From contig DFJU01000048.1 in NCBI GenBank assembly GCA_002373755.1, positions 1 to 22,923 of the forward strand: DNA of 22,923 nucleotides, given 5' to 3'. Each line of letters opens with the position of its first letter. The first letter of the stretch is position 1. Both the position numbers and the translations under genes were made by a program. This DNA comes from Bacteroidales bacterium UBA3663 (GTDB taxonomy: Bacteria > Bacteroidota > Bacteroidia > Bacteroidales > UBA3663). The notes below the pieces were generated by a model that was given only the letters and a program-made list of their open reading frames with translations, searched no databases and was not told the DNA's origin. This document shows positions 1 through 9,771 of this stretch, in pieces.

Positions 1-37
1 ACTCTTTTCTTGACTCATCATCGTGTATCCGCAAACA

Positions 38-53
38 CCTCCCCTCGGGGAGG
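38..53. repeat. GC-rich palindromic hairpin upstream of susC
   Basis: CCTCCCC and GGGGAGG are perfectly complementary around a TC centre, followed by a further G-rich run. It sits about 30 bases before the susC start. Similar C/G-rich palindromes recur in the spacer after susD (5191-5216). It is probably a dispersed palindromic repeat or a 5'-leader hairpin. No -7 box (TAnnTTTG) is seen in bases 1-82, so the susC promoter probably lies outside the window. Confidence 0.5.
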
Positions 54-82
54 CTGGGAGGGGGTCTTAATTCCATAAAATC

Positions 83-3000
83 ATGAAACACTACAAAAAC
101 CGATTCCAATCCGGTCGTGCGCTTACGTTGGCCGGATGCCTTGTGGCCATGACGTGCGCCGGAGTGCAGCCTGTGGTGGCCAATGGAGTTCCTGCAACAG
201 CCCAACCGTCGCAGGCGCAAGCCGGCAAGACGGTGAAGGGCGTCGTCGTCGATCAATACGGCGAACCGATCATCGGAGCCAACGTCGTCGAACGCGGCAC
301 GCAGAACGGCGCCATCACCGACGTGAATGGCGAATTCAGCCTGAAACTGGAGAATCCGAATGCCGTGCTCCACGTCACTTTTGTGGGCTACGGTGCGGCC
401 GATGTGCCGTCGGACACCAAGAAAATCGTGCTACGCGAAGACAGTGAGCTGCTCGACGACGTGGTTGTCATCGGCTACGGCACACAGCGCAAGGGCGACG
501 TGACAAGTTCGGTGGCCAGCATCAAGCCGAAGGACTTCTCCGGCGGCCAGATCGGCGATGCTACCGACCTCATTAAGGGCAAGGTGGCCGGCCTGTCGAT
601 CACCACATCGTCGGGCGACCCGTTGAAGGAGAACAGCATCATGCTGCGCGGCATTGCCACCGTTTCCGGCTCGGTTTCGCCTTTGGTGCTGATTGACGGC
701 ATCGAGGGTTCGCTCTCCGATGTCGCACCCGAAAACATCGCCTCAATCGACGTGCTGAAGGATGGCTCGGCAGCCGCCATCTACGGAACACGCGGTGCCA
801 ACGGCGTCATCATCATCTCGACCAAGACGGGGCATCGTGAGGAGTCGCTGCATGCCACCTACAGCACCTACGCGGCTTTTTCCAACTGGACAAAGCGGGC
901 CGACTTCATGAGCGCATCCGACATACGCGAAGGCAAGACCTCGTTCAGCGACGAGGGTGCCGAGACCGACTGGCTCGACGAGGTGTGCAACAAGTTCGGC
1001 TTCGCACAGAACCACTCGCTCTCGTTGACGGGCGGCAGCAAACAGTCGGCCTACAGCGCAAACATTTCCTACACCGACGAGAGCGGCATCATGAAGAAGA
1101 GCGACAACGAGAACCTCCGTCTGCAGCTCGACCTCTCGCACTACGCCTTCAAGGACAAGGTCAAGTTCAACATCAATGCCTTGGTGCGTGAGCAGAACTA
1201 CACGCTCAACGACAATGCCTACGTCTATCGTCAGGCCATCATCCGCAACCCGACGGCTCCGGTCTATAACGACGACGGCTCGTACAACGAGAACTGGAAC
1301 AAGCTCTACTATTACAACCCCGTTGAAATCCAGAACGAATATTAGGGCGATGTCCGTCTGCGCAACATCCGCTTGACGGGCAACATCACCGTCGAGCCAA
1401 TCAAGGGCTGGAAGACCAACCTGATGCTGTCGCGCGACCAGAGCCACGGCGTGAGCGAGAGCTACACCTCAAGCGACCATTATTCGCTCTATCAGACCAA
1501 TGCCGCAGCCAAGCTGGTCGAGGTGACGGGCGAGGCGGGCGATGTGATCTACAGCTACGAATCGACCTACAACGGCCGTGCCAGCAAGAGCCAGTCGGCC
1601 GGATGCAGCGACAACCTGGAGTTCACATCGACCTACAATCTGGAGAAGGGCAAGCACCGCCTTGAAGCTTTGGTGGGCTACAGCTACCTGTATGAGGTCT
1701 ATGACGGCTTCGGTGCGAGCAACGGCAACTTCCCGACATCGGCCTACAAGTACAACAACTTGGGTGCAGGCACGCTCATCAGCGAGAAAGACCGCCATGC
1801 CAGCGTCTCGTCCTACAAGAACGATGAGACCCTGATCGGCTTCTTCGGCCGCGTGAGCTACGGCTTCGACGACAAGTACAACCTTATGGTCACCTTCCGT
1901 CGTGAAGGCTCGTCGAAATTCGGCGAAAACAACAAGTGGGGCAATTTCCCGTCGGTTTCGGCAGGCTGGACGTTGAGCAAAGAGGAATTCATGGAAGATA
2001 TTGATGAACTCAACAACTTGAAACTGCGTGCCGGATTCGGCGTGACTGGCGTCGTGCCCAACGAGTCATATCTGGCGCAGAACCTCTACAACTACGATGA
2101 CTACGGCGATGTGCTGAGCAAGAACGGCTCTTGGGTGAAGACGTTGCAGCAGACTCAGAACCCCAACAAGGACCTGAAGTGGGAGACCAGCCGTGAACTG
2201 AACATCGGCCTCGACTTCGCCATGTTCAACAGCCGTTTGAGCGGCAGCATCGACTTCTACAGCAAGAAGACCTGCGACCTGCTCTACTACTATAATGTGC
2301 CGGTTCCGCCGAACCTCTATACGCGGACGTTGGCCAACGTGGGCAAGATGGAGAACAAGGGCATCGAAATCATGGTGAGCGGCACTCCGTTCAAGACCCG
2401 CGACTTCGAGTGGAACACCACCGTAACCATGTCGCACAATGCCAACAAGCTGGTCAGCCTGTACAACGACCTCTACGAGACCGACAGCTTCGTCGAGGTG
2501 GGCGGACTCGGCGAACCGATATCGACCGCAACCCACTGCATGGAGGAGGGTCACCGACTGGGCGACTTCTGGGGCCTGAAGTCGGTGGGCGTGAGCAAGA
2601 ACGGCTTTACATACGTCGAGGTGAAGGATGCCGACGGCAACTGGACTGTCAAGGAGTTCAACACCAACCTCAACGTCAAGGAGAACCGCCAGCGCTTGGG
2701 CAACGGCCTGCCGCAGGTCTATATGGGCTGGAACCACACCTTCCGCTACAAGGACTTCGACCTCGCATTGCAGTTCACGGGCCAGTTCGGCTTCGACATC
2801 CTGAATGCCTCGCGCTGCTTCTACGAGAACAATTCGTGTGCCTACAACCGTCTGAAGTCGGCCGACAAGTCGTACCACGCCGTGCGCTACAACAAGGAGA
2901 CCGGCGAACTCGACAAGTGCTACAACGGCGACGGCACTCCCTACATGGTCAAGCTCTCCAAGTCGCAGAGCCAAGGCTTCTGGAGCGACCACATCGAGAA

Positions 3001-3241
3001 GGGCGATTTCGTCAAGCTGACCAACATCACATTGGGCTACACCATGCCGCTCACATCGGCCATAAAGGAGTACGTCACCGATGCCCGCTTCTACGTGGCC
3101 TGCCAGAACGTCTTCTGCTTCACGGGCTACAGCGGCATCGACCCCGAAGTGGATAACTACTTTATGAGCCCTGGCATCGACTATCAGGACAAATATCCCA
3201 CCGTGCGTACCTTCACCGTGGGCATGAACTTGAAATTCTAA
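83..3241 (+). pseudogene. susC: SusC/RagA-family TonB-linked outer-membrane transporter, interrupted by an in-frame TAG
   Basis: SusC proteins are TonB-dependent outer-membrane channels that import the substrate captured by their SusD partner. Residues 1-35 look like a signal peptide, 49-120 are a carboxypeptidase-D-like domain (VKGVVVDQYGEPIIGANV), and about 125-250 are the plug with the family signature VLKDGSAAAIYGTRGANG. The barrel follows and ends in LKF, with a final aromatic residue as is usual for outer-membrane barrels. Codon 421 (1343-1345) is TAG. The same frame then continues uninterrupted to the TAA at 3239-3241, giving 1052 codons, a normal SusC length. A single C-to-T change of CAG would explain the stop. 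The downstream part could only restart at weak codons such as TTG 1373 and would have no signal peptide. As written the gene is broken. A sequencing error, a recent mutation or readthrough remain possible. Confidence 0.9.
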
Positions 3242-3389
3242 TTAAGGTTATGAGGTTGTGAGGTTGTAAGGTTATGAGGTGAATTCGCCTCAAACCCTCG
3301 CAAGTGAAGTTTCCTCAGAACCTCACAAGCGAATTCGCCTTAAAACCTCACAAGCGAAGCGACCTCAAAACCTCAAAACATTATCAACA
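3242..3389. repeat. susC-susD spacer made of short inverted and direct repeats
   Basis: The first part repeats the unit AGGTTRTGAGGTTGTRAGG. The second part is built of near-complementary units such as AACCTCACAAGCGAA (3323-3337, with a close copy near 3345-3359) and CCTCAAAACC. The two halves can pair imperfectly, so the susC-susD transcript would carry a long hairpin. An open frame runs through it from 3279 in the susD frame, but the susD signal peptide starts only at 3390. Confidence 0.6.
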
Positions 3390-5159
3390 ATGAAAAAGAA
3401 TATCTATAAAAGCACAATGTTGGCACTTCTCGTCGGCGCGGCAGGTCTTTCAACGTCCTGCACGGATCTGGACGAAACCCTTTACGACAGGCTGAACGAA
3501 ACCAACATCGACCTCAGCAACGAGAGCGACATGCAGTCGCTCATGGGCCAGGCCATCGCCCAATACCGCTACTTCCAGCTTTCATGGTTCGGCAGCTGGG
3601 AGCTGAACGAACAGTGTACCGACCAGTATTGTGTGCCTTACCGCATCGGTATCGGCTGGGGCGACCTCTACGTGAATCTGCACAAGCACAACTGGAACTA
3701 CAATGTCGGTCATGCCGAGAACGTCTGGCTCTATGCCTACAAGTGCATCGGTTATTGCAACAACTGTCTGGACCATCTGCCCGAATCGCAGGCCGACGAC
3801 CGTGCGCAGATGCGCTTCTTCCGAGCCATGACCTACTATCAGCTGCTCGACTTCTTCCGCAACATTCCGCTGCTCACCACGATGGATGTGCCGGCCGGAT
3901 ATTTGCCCGAACAGGCCAACGCACAGGAGGTCTATGACTTCGTCGTGAGCGAGCTGGAGGCCATCAAGGAGGACTTGGGCACAACAAAATACTACGCTTG
4001 GGGCAACAAGTACGTGGCCTGTATGGCATTGGCCAAGCTCTACCTGAACAGGAACGTCTATCTCGACGGATTGGCATCGGCCGACAACACCGGCTACGAA
4101 AAGGCCTTGGCCGAGGTCAACACCATCATCACCGAGGGCGGCTATGAGCTGTCGGCCAACTACAGCGACAACTTCAAGATCGACCTGAGCACCAACAAGG
4201 AGGTCATCTTCGCCGTGCCGCAGGACAAGACGCACGCCTCGCACTTCGGCCTGGACTGCTACGTCTTCTCCAACACCGGCAAGCAGGCCTACGGCATCAC
4301 CACCAACTGCACAAACGGTTCGGCCGCCGTGCCGCAATGGATTGACACCTATGCCGACACCGACCACCGTCTGACCGACACTTGGATTGGCGGCGGATGG
4401 CTCGAGAACGGCAAGTTTCACTTCGACACGCGCTACGCGAATATTTTGCAGAGCGACGGCTATCAGCGAGCCTACACGACCGACGGTGGTCCCAACTCGG
4501 GCGAACCGTTGGCATTCGCCGACGACGACTGGACGGGCACCGGCAAGCTGGTCTATAACAAGGAGGTCCACTCGATGGACAATCCAGGCGCCTACCAGCA
4601 GGAGGGCTACCGCATGGTCAAGTACGAGTTCGACCCGACAGCCGGCACGCACGCCACCGACATCGTCATCTTCCGCTATGCCGACGTGCTGATGATCAAG
4701 GCCGAATGTCTGTTGCGTCTGGGTCGCGACAAGGAGACCGCCGCAGCCCTCGTCACGGAGGTGCGCAAGCGTTCGTTCGACAATTTGGCCGATGCCACAC
4801 GCACCGTGGCCGATCTGGAGGGCGGCAGCGTCTATGCCTATGGCCATCGCGAGTGTACCGACTCGAACTGCAAGACTTTCTCTACGTGGGTCAAGACGAA
4901 AGAGGGCGGCGACGACATCATCTTGGGCGGCCTGCTCGACGACTTGGGCTGGGAATTCTGCGGCGAGCAGCATCGTCGTCAGGACCTCATCTGCTTCCAG
5001 ATGACCGACGGACGCAACGTCTTCAACGGCAAGTCGTGGTTCTGCAAGGATGCCACCACCGAGACCACATGGAACGTCTTCCCGATTCCCGAGCTGGCAC
5101 TCAATGCCAACGTGAAGATGAAGCAGAATCCGGGCTATTCGGGAGCGGCGGAGGAGTAA
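3390..5159 (+). CDS. susD: SusD/RagB-family nutrient-binding outer-membrane lipoprotein
   Basis: SusD is a surface lipoprotein that binds substrate and acts as a lid on the SusC channel. The product has 589 residues. The ATG at 3390 is chosen because a lipoprotein signal follows at once (MKKNIYKSTMLALLV, lipobox ending STSC with Cys24); the frame is open back to 3279, but only through repeat sequence. Family marks are the helical stretch RAMTYYQLLDFFRNIPLL, FRYADVLMIKAECLLRLG at about 428-445, RRQDLICFQ from about 529, and a C-terminal FPIPELALNANVKMKQNPGY. The gene is intact, unlike its susC partner 148 bases upstream, so the cell may still make an orphan lid protein. Substrate cannot be read from the sequence. 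Confidence 0.95.
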   Translation: MKKNIYKSTMLALLVGAAGLSTSCTDLDETLYDRLNETNIDLSNESDMQSLMGQAIAQYRYFQLSWFGSWELNEQCTDQYCVPYRIGIGWGDLYVNLHKHNWNYNVGHAENVWLYAYKCIGYCNNCLDHLPESQADDRAQMRFFRAMTYYQLLDFFRNIPLLTTMDVPAGYLPEQANAQEVYDFVVSELEAIKEDLGTTKYYAWGNKYVACMALAKLYLNRNVYLDGLASADNTGYEKALAEVNTIITEGGYELSANYSDNFKIDLSTNKEVIFAVPQDKTHASHFGLDCYVFSNTGKQAYGITTNCTNGSAAVPQWIDTYADTDHRLTDTWIGGGWLENGKFHFDTRYANILQSDGYQRAYTTDGGPNSGEPLAFADDDWTGTGKLVYNKEVHSMDNPGAYQQEGYRMVKYEFDPTAGTHATDIVIFRYADVLMIKAECLLRLGRDKETAAALVTEVRKRSFDNLADATRTVADLEGGSVYAYGHRECTDSNCKTFSTWVKTKEGGDDIILGGLLDDLGWEFCGEQHRRQDLICFQMTDGRNVFNGKSWFCKDATTETTWNVFPIPELALNANVKMKQNPGYSGAAEE

Positions 5160-5190
5160 ACACGGCACCACACAGACCCACCCCCCCATA

Positions 5191-5216
5191 CCCCCTCCCG
5201 TTATGTAGGGAGGGGG
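5191..5216. repeat. Strong GC hairpin after susD
   Basis: CCCCCTCCC (5191-5199) pairs perfectly with GGGAGGGGG (5208-5216) across an 8-base loop. No T-run follows, so it is not a canonical terminator. The core at 5197-5210 (CCCGTTATGTAGGG) occurs again as its exact reverse complement at 5366-5379, giving a 14-bp inverted repeat across the spacer. Confidence 0.65.
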
Positions 5217-5238
5217 AGTAGATACAAAGGTGGAATCT

Positions 5239-5263
5239 GTAGGGACGTGGCGTGCCGCGTCCG
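5239..5263. repeat. Dispersed palindromic repeat GTAGRGACG, copy 1
   Basis: GGACGTGGC (5243-5251) faces GCCGCGTCC (5254-5262) with one G:T wobble. Related palindromes occur at 16701-16726 and 19277-19304, so this is an interspersed REP-like element. It lies 3' of susD. The other two copies also lie just 3' of genes. Confidence 0.65.
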
Positions 5264-5268
5264 CCCAA

Positions 5269-5414
5269 AAATCGCGTAGCACAATCCTTTCTGTGTTTTT
5301 CTGTGGTAAAAAAATCACGTAGCAACTATTTCTCTGTGAAAAAAAATTAGCAAACCACTCCCTTCCCCTACATAACGGGGTCCTCGCAGCGAGTAGAAAG
5401 ATTGATAATCTTTC
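5269..5414. repeat. Remainder of the susD-DUF4859 spacer: direct repeat, inverted arm and small hairpins
   Basis: The 13-mer AAATCRCGTAGCA appears at 5269-5281 and 5312-5324. The inverted arm of the GC hairpin lies at 5366-5379. CTCGC-A-GCGAG follows at 5383-5393, and GAAAGATT-GAT-AATCTTTC forms a perfect 8-bp hairpin at 5396-5414. No credible gene lies between 5160 and 5509. The upstream open frame from 5402 is not used because the lipoprotein signal begins at 5510. Confidence 0.55.
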
Positions 5415-5509
5415 AGCGAGAAGACGAAGCTTTAGCTGAGGGGCAAGGGCTGGGGTTAGGGTCTAACCTTAATAATAATTCACTCATTTTTCTTAAAACA
5501 CCTAAATCT

Positions 5510-6955
5510 ATGAAAAAAAGTATTTTCTTTGCAGCAATGCTTGCAGTCGCTGCAAGTTCATGTTTCACCGCCTGTAAGGACGATGATGACAACACCAGCG
5601 GCAACAAGGTGATCATCGATCCGGATGAAGGTACAGCCAAGACCTTCGAGTATTCAATCAACCTCTATCTCGGCGAGGGCTACGAGGGCAAATCGCTCTC
5701 AATCGACTATGCAGCCATCGCCGCTGAGTTCGGTTATGCCGATTCGGCCGAACTGGTTGCCGCCATCAAGGCCAACGACCTGACGGGCTTTGCGCTGACG
5801 AGCGACGGCGAGGTCGATGCGGTGAACGGTGCCACTACCACCGACGGCGTGTGGGGACATTGGTTCACGGCCACCAGCAATGCCACCACGTGGGCTGCCA
5901 GCGACGAATCGCTCAAGGCTGTCGTCTATGCCGAGTTCAAAATCAACACCGAAACCAACGTAGCGGGCTTCTTATGTGGCCAATATCCCGGTCGAATCAC
6001 CGAGCCGACCAACATCACCGTCACCGAGGGCTTGAAGAACGAAGAGGTGACCGTCTATGTGAAAATCAACTTCGTGATTGCAGCTGAGCAGTATGACGAT
6101 CCTGAGACCGCTCCATCGGGCACACCGGCCGATGCCGAATACACCAAGACCTTCTCGAAGGACTACACCAACGACTATGCATCGGAGCAGATCGATGTGA
6201 AGGAGGAGTTGCGCAACGCATGGAAACTGACCACCTACCAGATCTATCAGGCCATCAAGAACGGCGAGGTCAATGCCTACATGAACGCCGTGGCCGACAC
6301 CGTTCCATCGTACACAGCCGACGCTCCGGGCTTCTGGATCACCGACCAGGGTCAGGCAACGGCCTACGGCAGCGGCGAGGCCTGCATCTGGACCTCGTTG
6401 GGCTACGGCAAGACCGAACTTTACCTCTTCGGCGGCAACCATCCGGAATACACCAAGACGGTCGATGACAAGTACGACTTCATCCTCGTCTATAACGGCA
6501 CGAAGGTGACCTACCACATCACCTACCACGTGGAGGGTGTGGCAGCAATCAGCGCCGAGCAGGTAGCAGCCTACGAACTGTCGGTCAACGTGCCTGTCGA
6601 TGCCGAGAACTACTCCGGCACATCGGTCGAGTTCGACTACGCGGCTTTGCTCACCGCATTGGCCGTCGATACCATTGCCGCAAGCGACGTGATGACGTTC
6701 GATGCTGAGGGCGCAATCACCAACACCGTCAATGCCGGTAGCAACACAGGTTTCTGGTACGACATGCAAGGCAACTACGGCTCATGGGGCGACAACGCCA
6801 GCATCTGGGTTTCCTACGAGGAACAGGGCAAGCTCTTCGTCGGCCAATATCCGGGCCACAGTGCAGCCGGAGCCACCTACGCAGTCAAGTTCGGCTTCCT
6901 GAATGCCGACAAAACAAAGTATGTGCTCTACACCGTCAACGTCACGTTCCAATAA
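5510..6955 (+). CDS. Surface lipoprotein with three DUF4859-like repeats
   Basis: The product has 481 residues. It begins with a lipoprotein signal (MKKSIFFAAMLAVAASS) and probable acylated Cys22, followed by KDDDDN, which resembles the acidic lipoprotein export signal of Bacteroidetes, so cell-surface display is likely. Three homologous blocks follow at about 45-192, 210-343 and 353-481. Each has a G-x-W core (GVWGHWF, PGFWITDQG, TGFWYDMQG), and the first and third share the tail motif GQYPG (CGQYPG at 156-161, VGQYPG at 444-449). The same domain closes the next gene's product. DUF4859 is a domain of unknown function in Bacteroidetes surface proteins. The assignment is from memory of the family pattern. 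No catalytic motif is visible, so a binding or adhesion role within the SusC/D locus is the best guess. Confidence 0.8.
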   Translation: MKKSIFFAAMLAVAASSCFTACKDDDDNTSGNKVIIDPDEGTAKTFEYSINLYLGEGYEGKSLSIDYAAIAAEFGYADSAELVAAIKANDLTGFALTSDGEVDAVNGATTTDGVWGHWFTATSNATTWAASDESLKAVVYAEFKINTETNVAGFLCGQYPGRITEPTNITVTEGLKNEEVTVYVKINFVIAAEQYDDPETAPSGTPADAEYTKTFSKDYTNDYASEQIDVKEELRNAWKLTTYQIYQAIKNGEVNAYMNAVADTVPSYTADAPGFWITDQGQATAYGSGEACIWTSLGYGKTELYLFGGNHPEYTKTVDDKYDFILVYNGTKVTYHITYHVEGVAAISAEQVAAYELSVNVPVDAENYSGTSVEFDYAALLTALAVDTIAASDVMTFDAEGAITNTVNAGSNTGFWYDMQGNYGSWGDNASIWVSYEEQGKLFVGQYPGHSAAGATYAVKFGFLNADKTKYVLYTVNVTFQ

Positions 6956-6979
6956 GATTTTCTATTCAAAATGATATGA

Positions 6980-7254
6980 TTCTCAAGAATTTGAGAATTA
7001 GAGATTTTGAATGAATGAGAAAAAGGATGTTCTAAAAATCAAGAATTAGAGAATTTTAGAATTTCTAATTTGTAGCGAAAGAGAATTGCTCGCTTGTGTG
7101 GCTTATTCGCAGCAAAAGAGCGGAGTGACGTCTCAGATTCTCAACAGTTCTAAATGTCAGAGATTTGCGCATTTCTCTAATTCTCAAATTCTTGATTTTA
7201 GAACTTGCCATAAATTCAAAAAAACCAATTCTTAAATTCTCAAATTCTTGAGAA
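6980..7254. repeat. Nested inverted repeats filling the spacer before the DUF6055 gene
   Basis: An outer 19-bp arm (TTCTCAAGAATTTGAGAAT, 6980-6998) has its exact reverse complement at 7236-7254. An inner arm at 7029-7053 pairs with 7173-7204, apart from a short insertion. The 412-base spacer (6956-7367) can thus fold into one long AT-rich hairpin or cruciform around a middle of about 120 bases. The small open frames inside it are built from the repeat and are not credible genes. Confidence 0.75.
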
Positions 7255-7367
7255 AAAACCTCTCGGGCGGACCTGAACCCCCGCTCGGGAACTTCGACCC
7301 AGACGGAAACCATTAGATGTTTCGCTGGTGCTCAACATGACATCTCTTTAAAAAAAACAAAAAGAAT

Positions 7368-9629
7368 ATGAACAGATTACTTGTAATTTTTGCATCGGCC
7401 TTCATGGCCATTAACATGGTTTCGTGCGACGACGACGACAGCAAGACCATTGCCGGTCCGACCATCACCGCCGGCTATTCAGACACGCTCACCATCGAGG
7501 CCGACCGCAAGTCGGGCTATCTGCACTTCGACAGCCAGCAGGACTGGACTGCCTCTGTCGAAGAGGCCGACGCCGACTACGTGACCTTCTCGCGCACCAG
7601 CGGCGAAGCCGGCGAGAACATTAAGATTCTGGTCAAGATGTCGAGCGACAATGCCGGCAATCCTGACCGCCTGTGCCACGCGCTGATTTCGTCGGCTTCG
7701 GGCAAGTTGCGTGTGCCAATCCTGCACAAGGGCAGCGAGATGATCATCCTGACCGAAGATCAGGTGCCCGACTTCGACAAATACTACAAGCCGGCCGAAT
7801 TTTCGGACATGAACATGTTGCGCGAAGATGCCAAATGGAGCTGGGTGCGCAGCCGGCAGAGTGAGCACTTCTTCGTCTTCTGGGAGGCCGGATTCGGAGC
7901 CGACCCGAACGCATCGACCGTCCCATCGTCCATGCGCGTTGACATCGACGACCTGCTGGAGAAGGCCGAGCAGTTCTACACGACCAATGTCGAGACGTTG
8001 AAGATGTGCACCGTGGGCGAAGGCAAGTCCTACCTCGACAAGTACAAGATGGAAATCTACCTGCTCTACCAGACCGAATGGCTCGCCACCGGTTCGGGCT
8101 ACGACAACGTGATCGGCGCATTGTGGGTCAATCCATCGACCTGCCAGCCTGTCGGATCGACCATCGGACATGAAATCGGCCACTCGTTCCAATATCAGAC
8201 CTATTGCGACAAGCTGTGCCGTGGTGGTGCCGACGATCTGAAGTCGGGCTTCCGCTACGGATTCGGCCCGAACGGCGACGGCGGCTGCTCATATTGGGAG
8301 CAGTGCGCGCAGTGGCAGTCGTTCCAGGACTATCCGGCCGAGGCTTATTCGCAGACCTATTCGCTCTTCACGCAGAACAGCCACCGCCATTTCAACCATG
8401 AGTGGATGCGCTATCAGAGTGTCTGGTTTCAATACTACATGGTGCAGAAGCGTGGCATCGAGTCGTTCGGCCGCCTGTGGCAGGAGAGTGCCTATCCGGA
8501 AGACCCGCTTGAGACCTATACGCGACTGTTCTGCAACGGCAACCTGGAGGCTTTCTACGACGATTACTACGAGTACGCCGCCAAGGCCGTCACCTACGAC
8601 TTCGGCGACATACAGAGCTATGTGCCATCGGGCGCAAGCAGCTATTTCGGCACCACGATGTTGAGCGTCGATGGCAAATATCGTCCGGCCTACAGCAGTT
8701 GCGTGGGCACCTGCGGCTTCAACGTCATCAGCCTGAACGGCCCGACCAAGGGTACAACCGTCACCGCTACGTTGAATGCGCTCGCCCCAGGTTCGGCATT
8801 GGCATCGGCCGACGCCGGCACGCAGATCGACGTGGACGGCAAGACGGTGGCCAACCGCACGACCTACAACGACAACGTCTATAACGGCCGGACATACACG
8901 GCAAGCGGCTATCGCTTCGGCTTCGTGGGCGTGAAGGGCGGAAAGGCAACCTATGGCACAGCAGCCAAGGGCGCATCCGGCACTGCGTCGATGGTCATTG
9001 ACGACGACTACGACGAGTTCTATCTCGTGGTGGTGGCGACTCCGGGCACCTATGTGCGCCACTATTGGAACGACGACGAGGGCGACGACCTGCAATGGCC
9101 CTACGAAGTCTCGTTCACGGGCACCGACCTGCTTGGCAATGTGACAATCGAGGCCGGCAACCCGACAAGCACCAGCATCGACCTTGAGGTTGCGTGCGAT
9201 GCATCGGCCAATGTCTATGAACTCGGCTCCGTCAACCTGCTGAAGAACGGCGTGATGGCCAAGATGGCCAATGCCTTCAAGCTCCAGCCTGCCGAGATTG
9301 CAGCCGCCTGCAATGCTCCGGCCGCCGGAACCACGGCTGCACCGTCGGAGGGCAAGATTGTGATCGGCATGAGCTCGACGACCGGCAATGTCTCGTATGG
9401 CTACACGGCCAATCTGGGCTTCTGGTGCGACGGTAGCGGCAATGTGGTCAGCTGGGGCAACGGTCAGACGGTGTTCGTCGAGTTCAACCCTTCGTCGTAC
9501 CTCATCAGCTACGGCCACATGCACGGCGTGACAAAGGCCGGAACAACCTACACGCTCCGTCCGACCTATGTCTATACGAAGAACGGTGTGCAATACAAGG
9601 CTATCATCAACTTGAAACTCAAGTTCTGA
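7368..9629 (+). CDS. Putative zinc metallopeptidase lipoprotein (BACON-like, DUF6055-like, DUF4859-like)
   Basis: The product has 753 residues. A lipoprotein signal ends at Cys20, followed by DDDDSK, an acidic surface-export signal. Residues about 31-122 resemble a BACON domain, a beta-sandwich often used for carbohydrate or mucin binding. The central DUF6055-like region holds GHEIGHSFQYQ, with His268, Glu269 and His272 as the HExxH zinc/catalytic set. Glu311 in YWEQCAQW is the likely third ligand, because the smaller paralogue at 11211-12536 keeps the same E-x2-[AS]-Q-W pattern. Residues about 615-753 are a DUF4859-like domain (LGFWCDGSGNVVSWG) like those in the preceding gene. The inference is a surface peptidase feeding the SusC/D importer. 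Proteolytic activity has not been shown from sequence. Confidence 0.82.
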   Translation: MNRLLVIFASAFMAINMVSCDDDDSKTIAGPTITAGYSDTLTIEADRKSGYLHFDSQQDWTASVEEADADYVTFSRTSGEAGENIKILVKMSSDNAGNPDRLCHALISSASGKLRVPILHKGSEMIILTEDQVPDFDKYYKPAEFSDMNMLREDAKWSWVRSRQSEHFFVFWEAGFGADPNASTVPSSMRVDIDDLLEKAEQFYTTNVETLKMCTVGEGKSYLDKYKMEIYLLYQTEWLATGSGYDNVIGALWVNPSTCQPVGSTIGHEIGHSFQYQTYCDKLCRGGADDLKSGFRYGFGPNGDGGCSYWEQCAQWQSFQDYPAEAYSQTYSLFTQNSHRHFNHEWMRYQSVWFQYYMVQKRGIESFGRLWQESAYPEDPLETYTRLFCNGNLEAFYDDYYEYAAKAVTYDFGDIQSYVPSGASSYFGTTMLSVDGKYRPAYSSCVGTCGFNVISLNGPTKGTTVTATLNALAPGSALASADAGTQIDVDGKTVANRTTYNDNVYNGRTYTASGYRFGFVGVKGGKATYGTAAKGASGTASMVIDDDYDEFYLVVVATPGTYVRHYWNDDEGDDLQWPYEVSFTGTDLLGNVTIEAGNPTSTSIDLEVACDASANVYELGSVNLLKNGVMAKMANAFKLQPAEIAAACNAPAAGTTAAPSEGKIVIGMSSTTGNVSYGYTANLGFWCDGSGNVVSWGNGQTVFVEFNPSSYLISYGHMHGVTKAGTTYTLRPTYVYTKNGVQYKAIINLKLKF

Positions 9630-9641
9630 CGTCTGGAAATT

Positions 9642-9771
9642 AAAAAAGTCGGAAGTTGGCTATGGATAGGAGATTCATTGGTAATTAGAGAAACAATTTG
9701 GTTAGTCATGGATTTGCTTAGTCTTTTAATCAATCAACAGAATAGGTGGCTGCCAACTTCCGACGTTTTTT
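9642..9771. repeat. Element with terminal inverted repeats between the DUF6055 and CotH genes
   Basis: A-run plus GTCGGAAGTTGGC (to 9660) is mirrored by GCCAACTTCCGAC (9752-9764) plus a T-run. The 13-bp arms are exact and enclose about 91 bases. The A/T runs at the outer ends allow either a small MITE-like insertion or a bidirectional terminator-like RNA structure. No gene is credible in the 206-base spacer. Confidence 0.65.

Noticed and set aside
1343..1345. Reassignment of TAG to an amino acid in this genome
   Set aside because: The CotH-type gene ends naturally with TAG right at its expected C-terminus, and another in-frame stop follows four codons later. A general TAG recoding is therefore unlikely.
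3279..3389. N-terminal extension of SusD in the open frame upstream of 3390
   Set aside because: It is encoded by the repeat-rich spacer and would bury the lipoprotein signal that begins at 3390.
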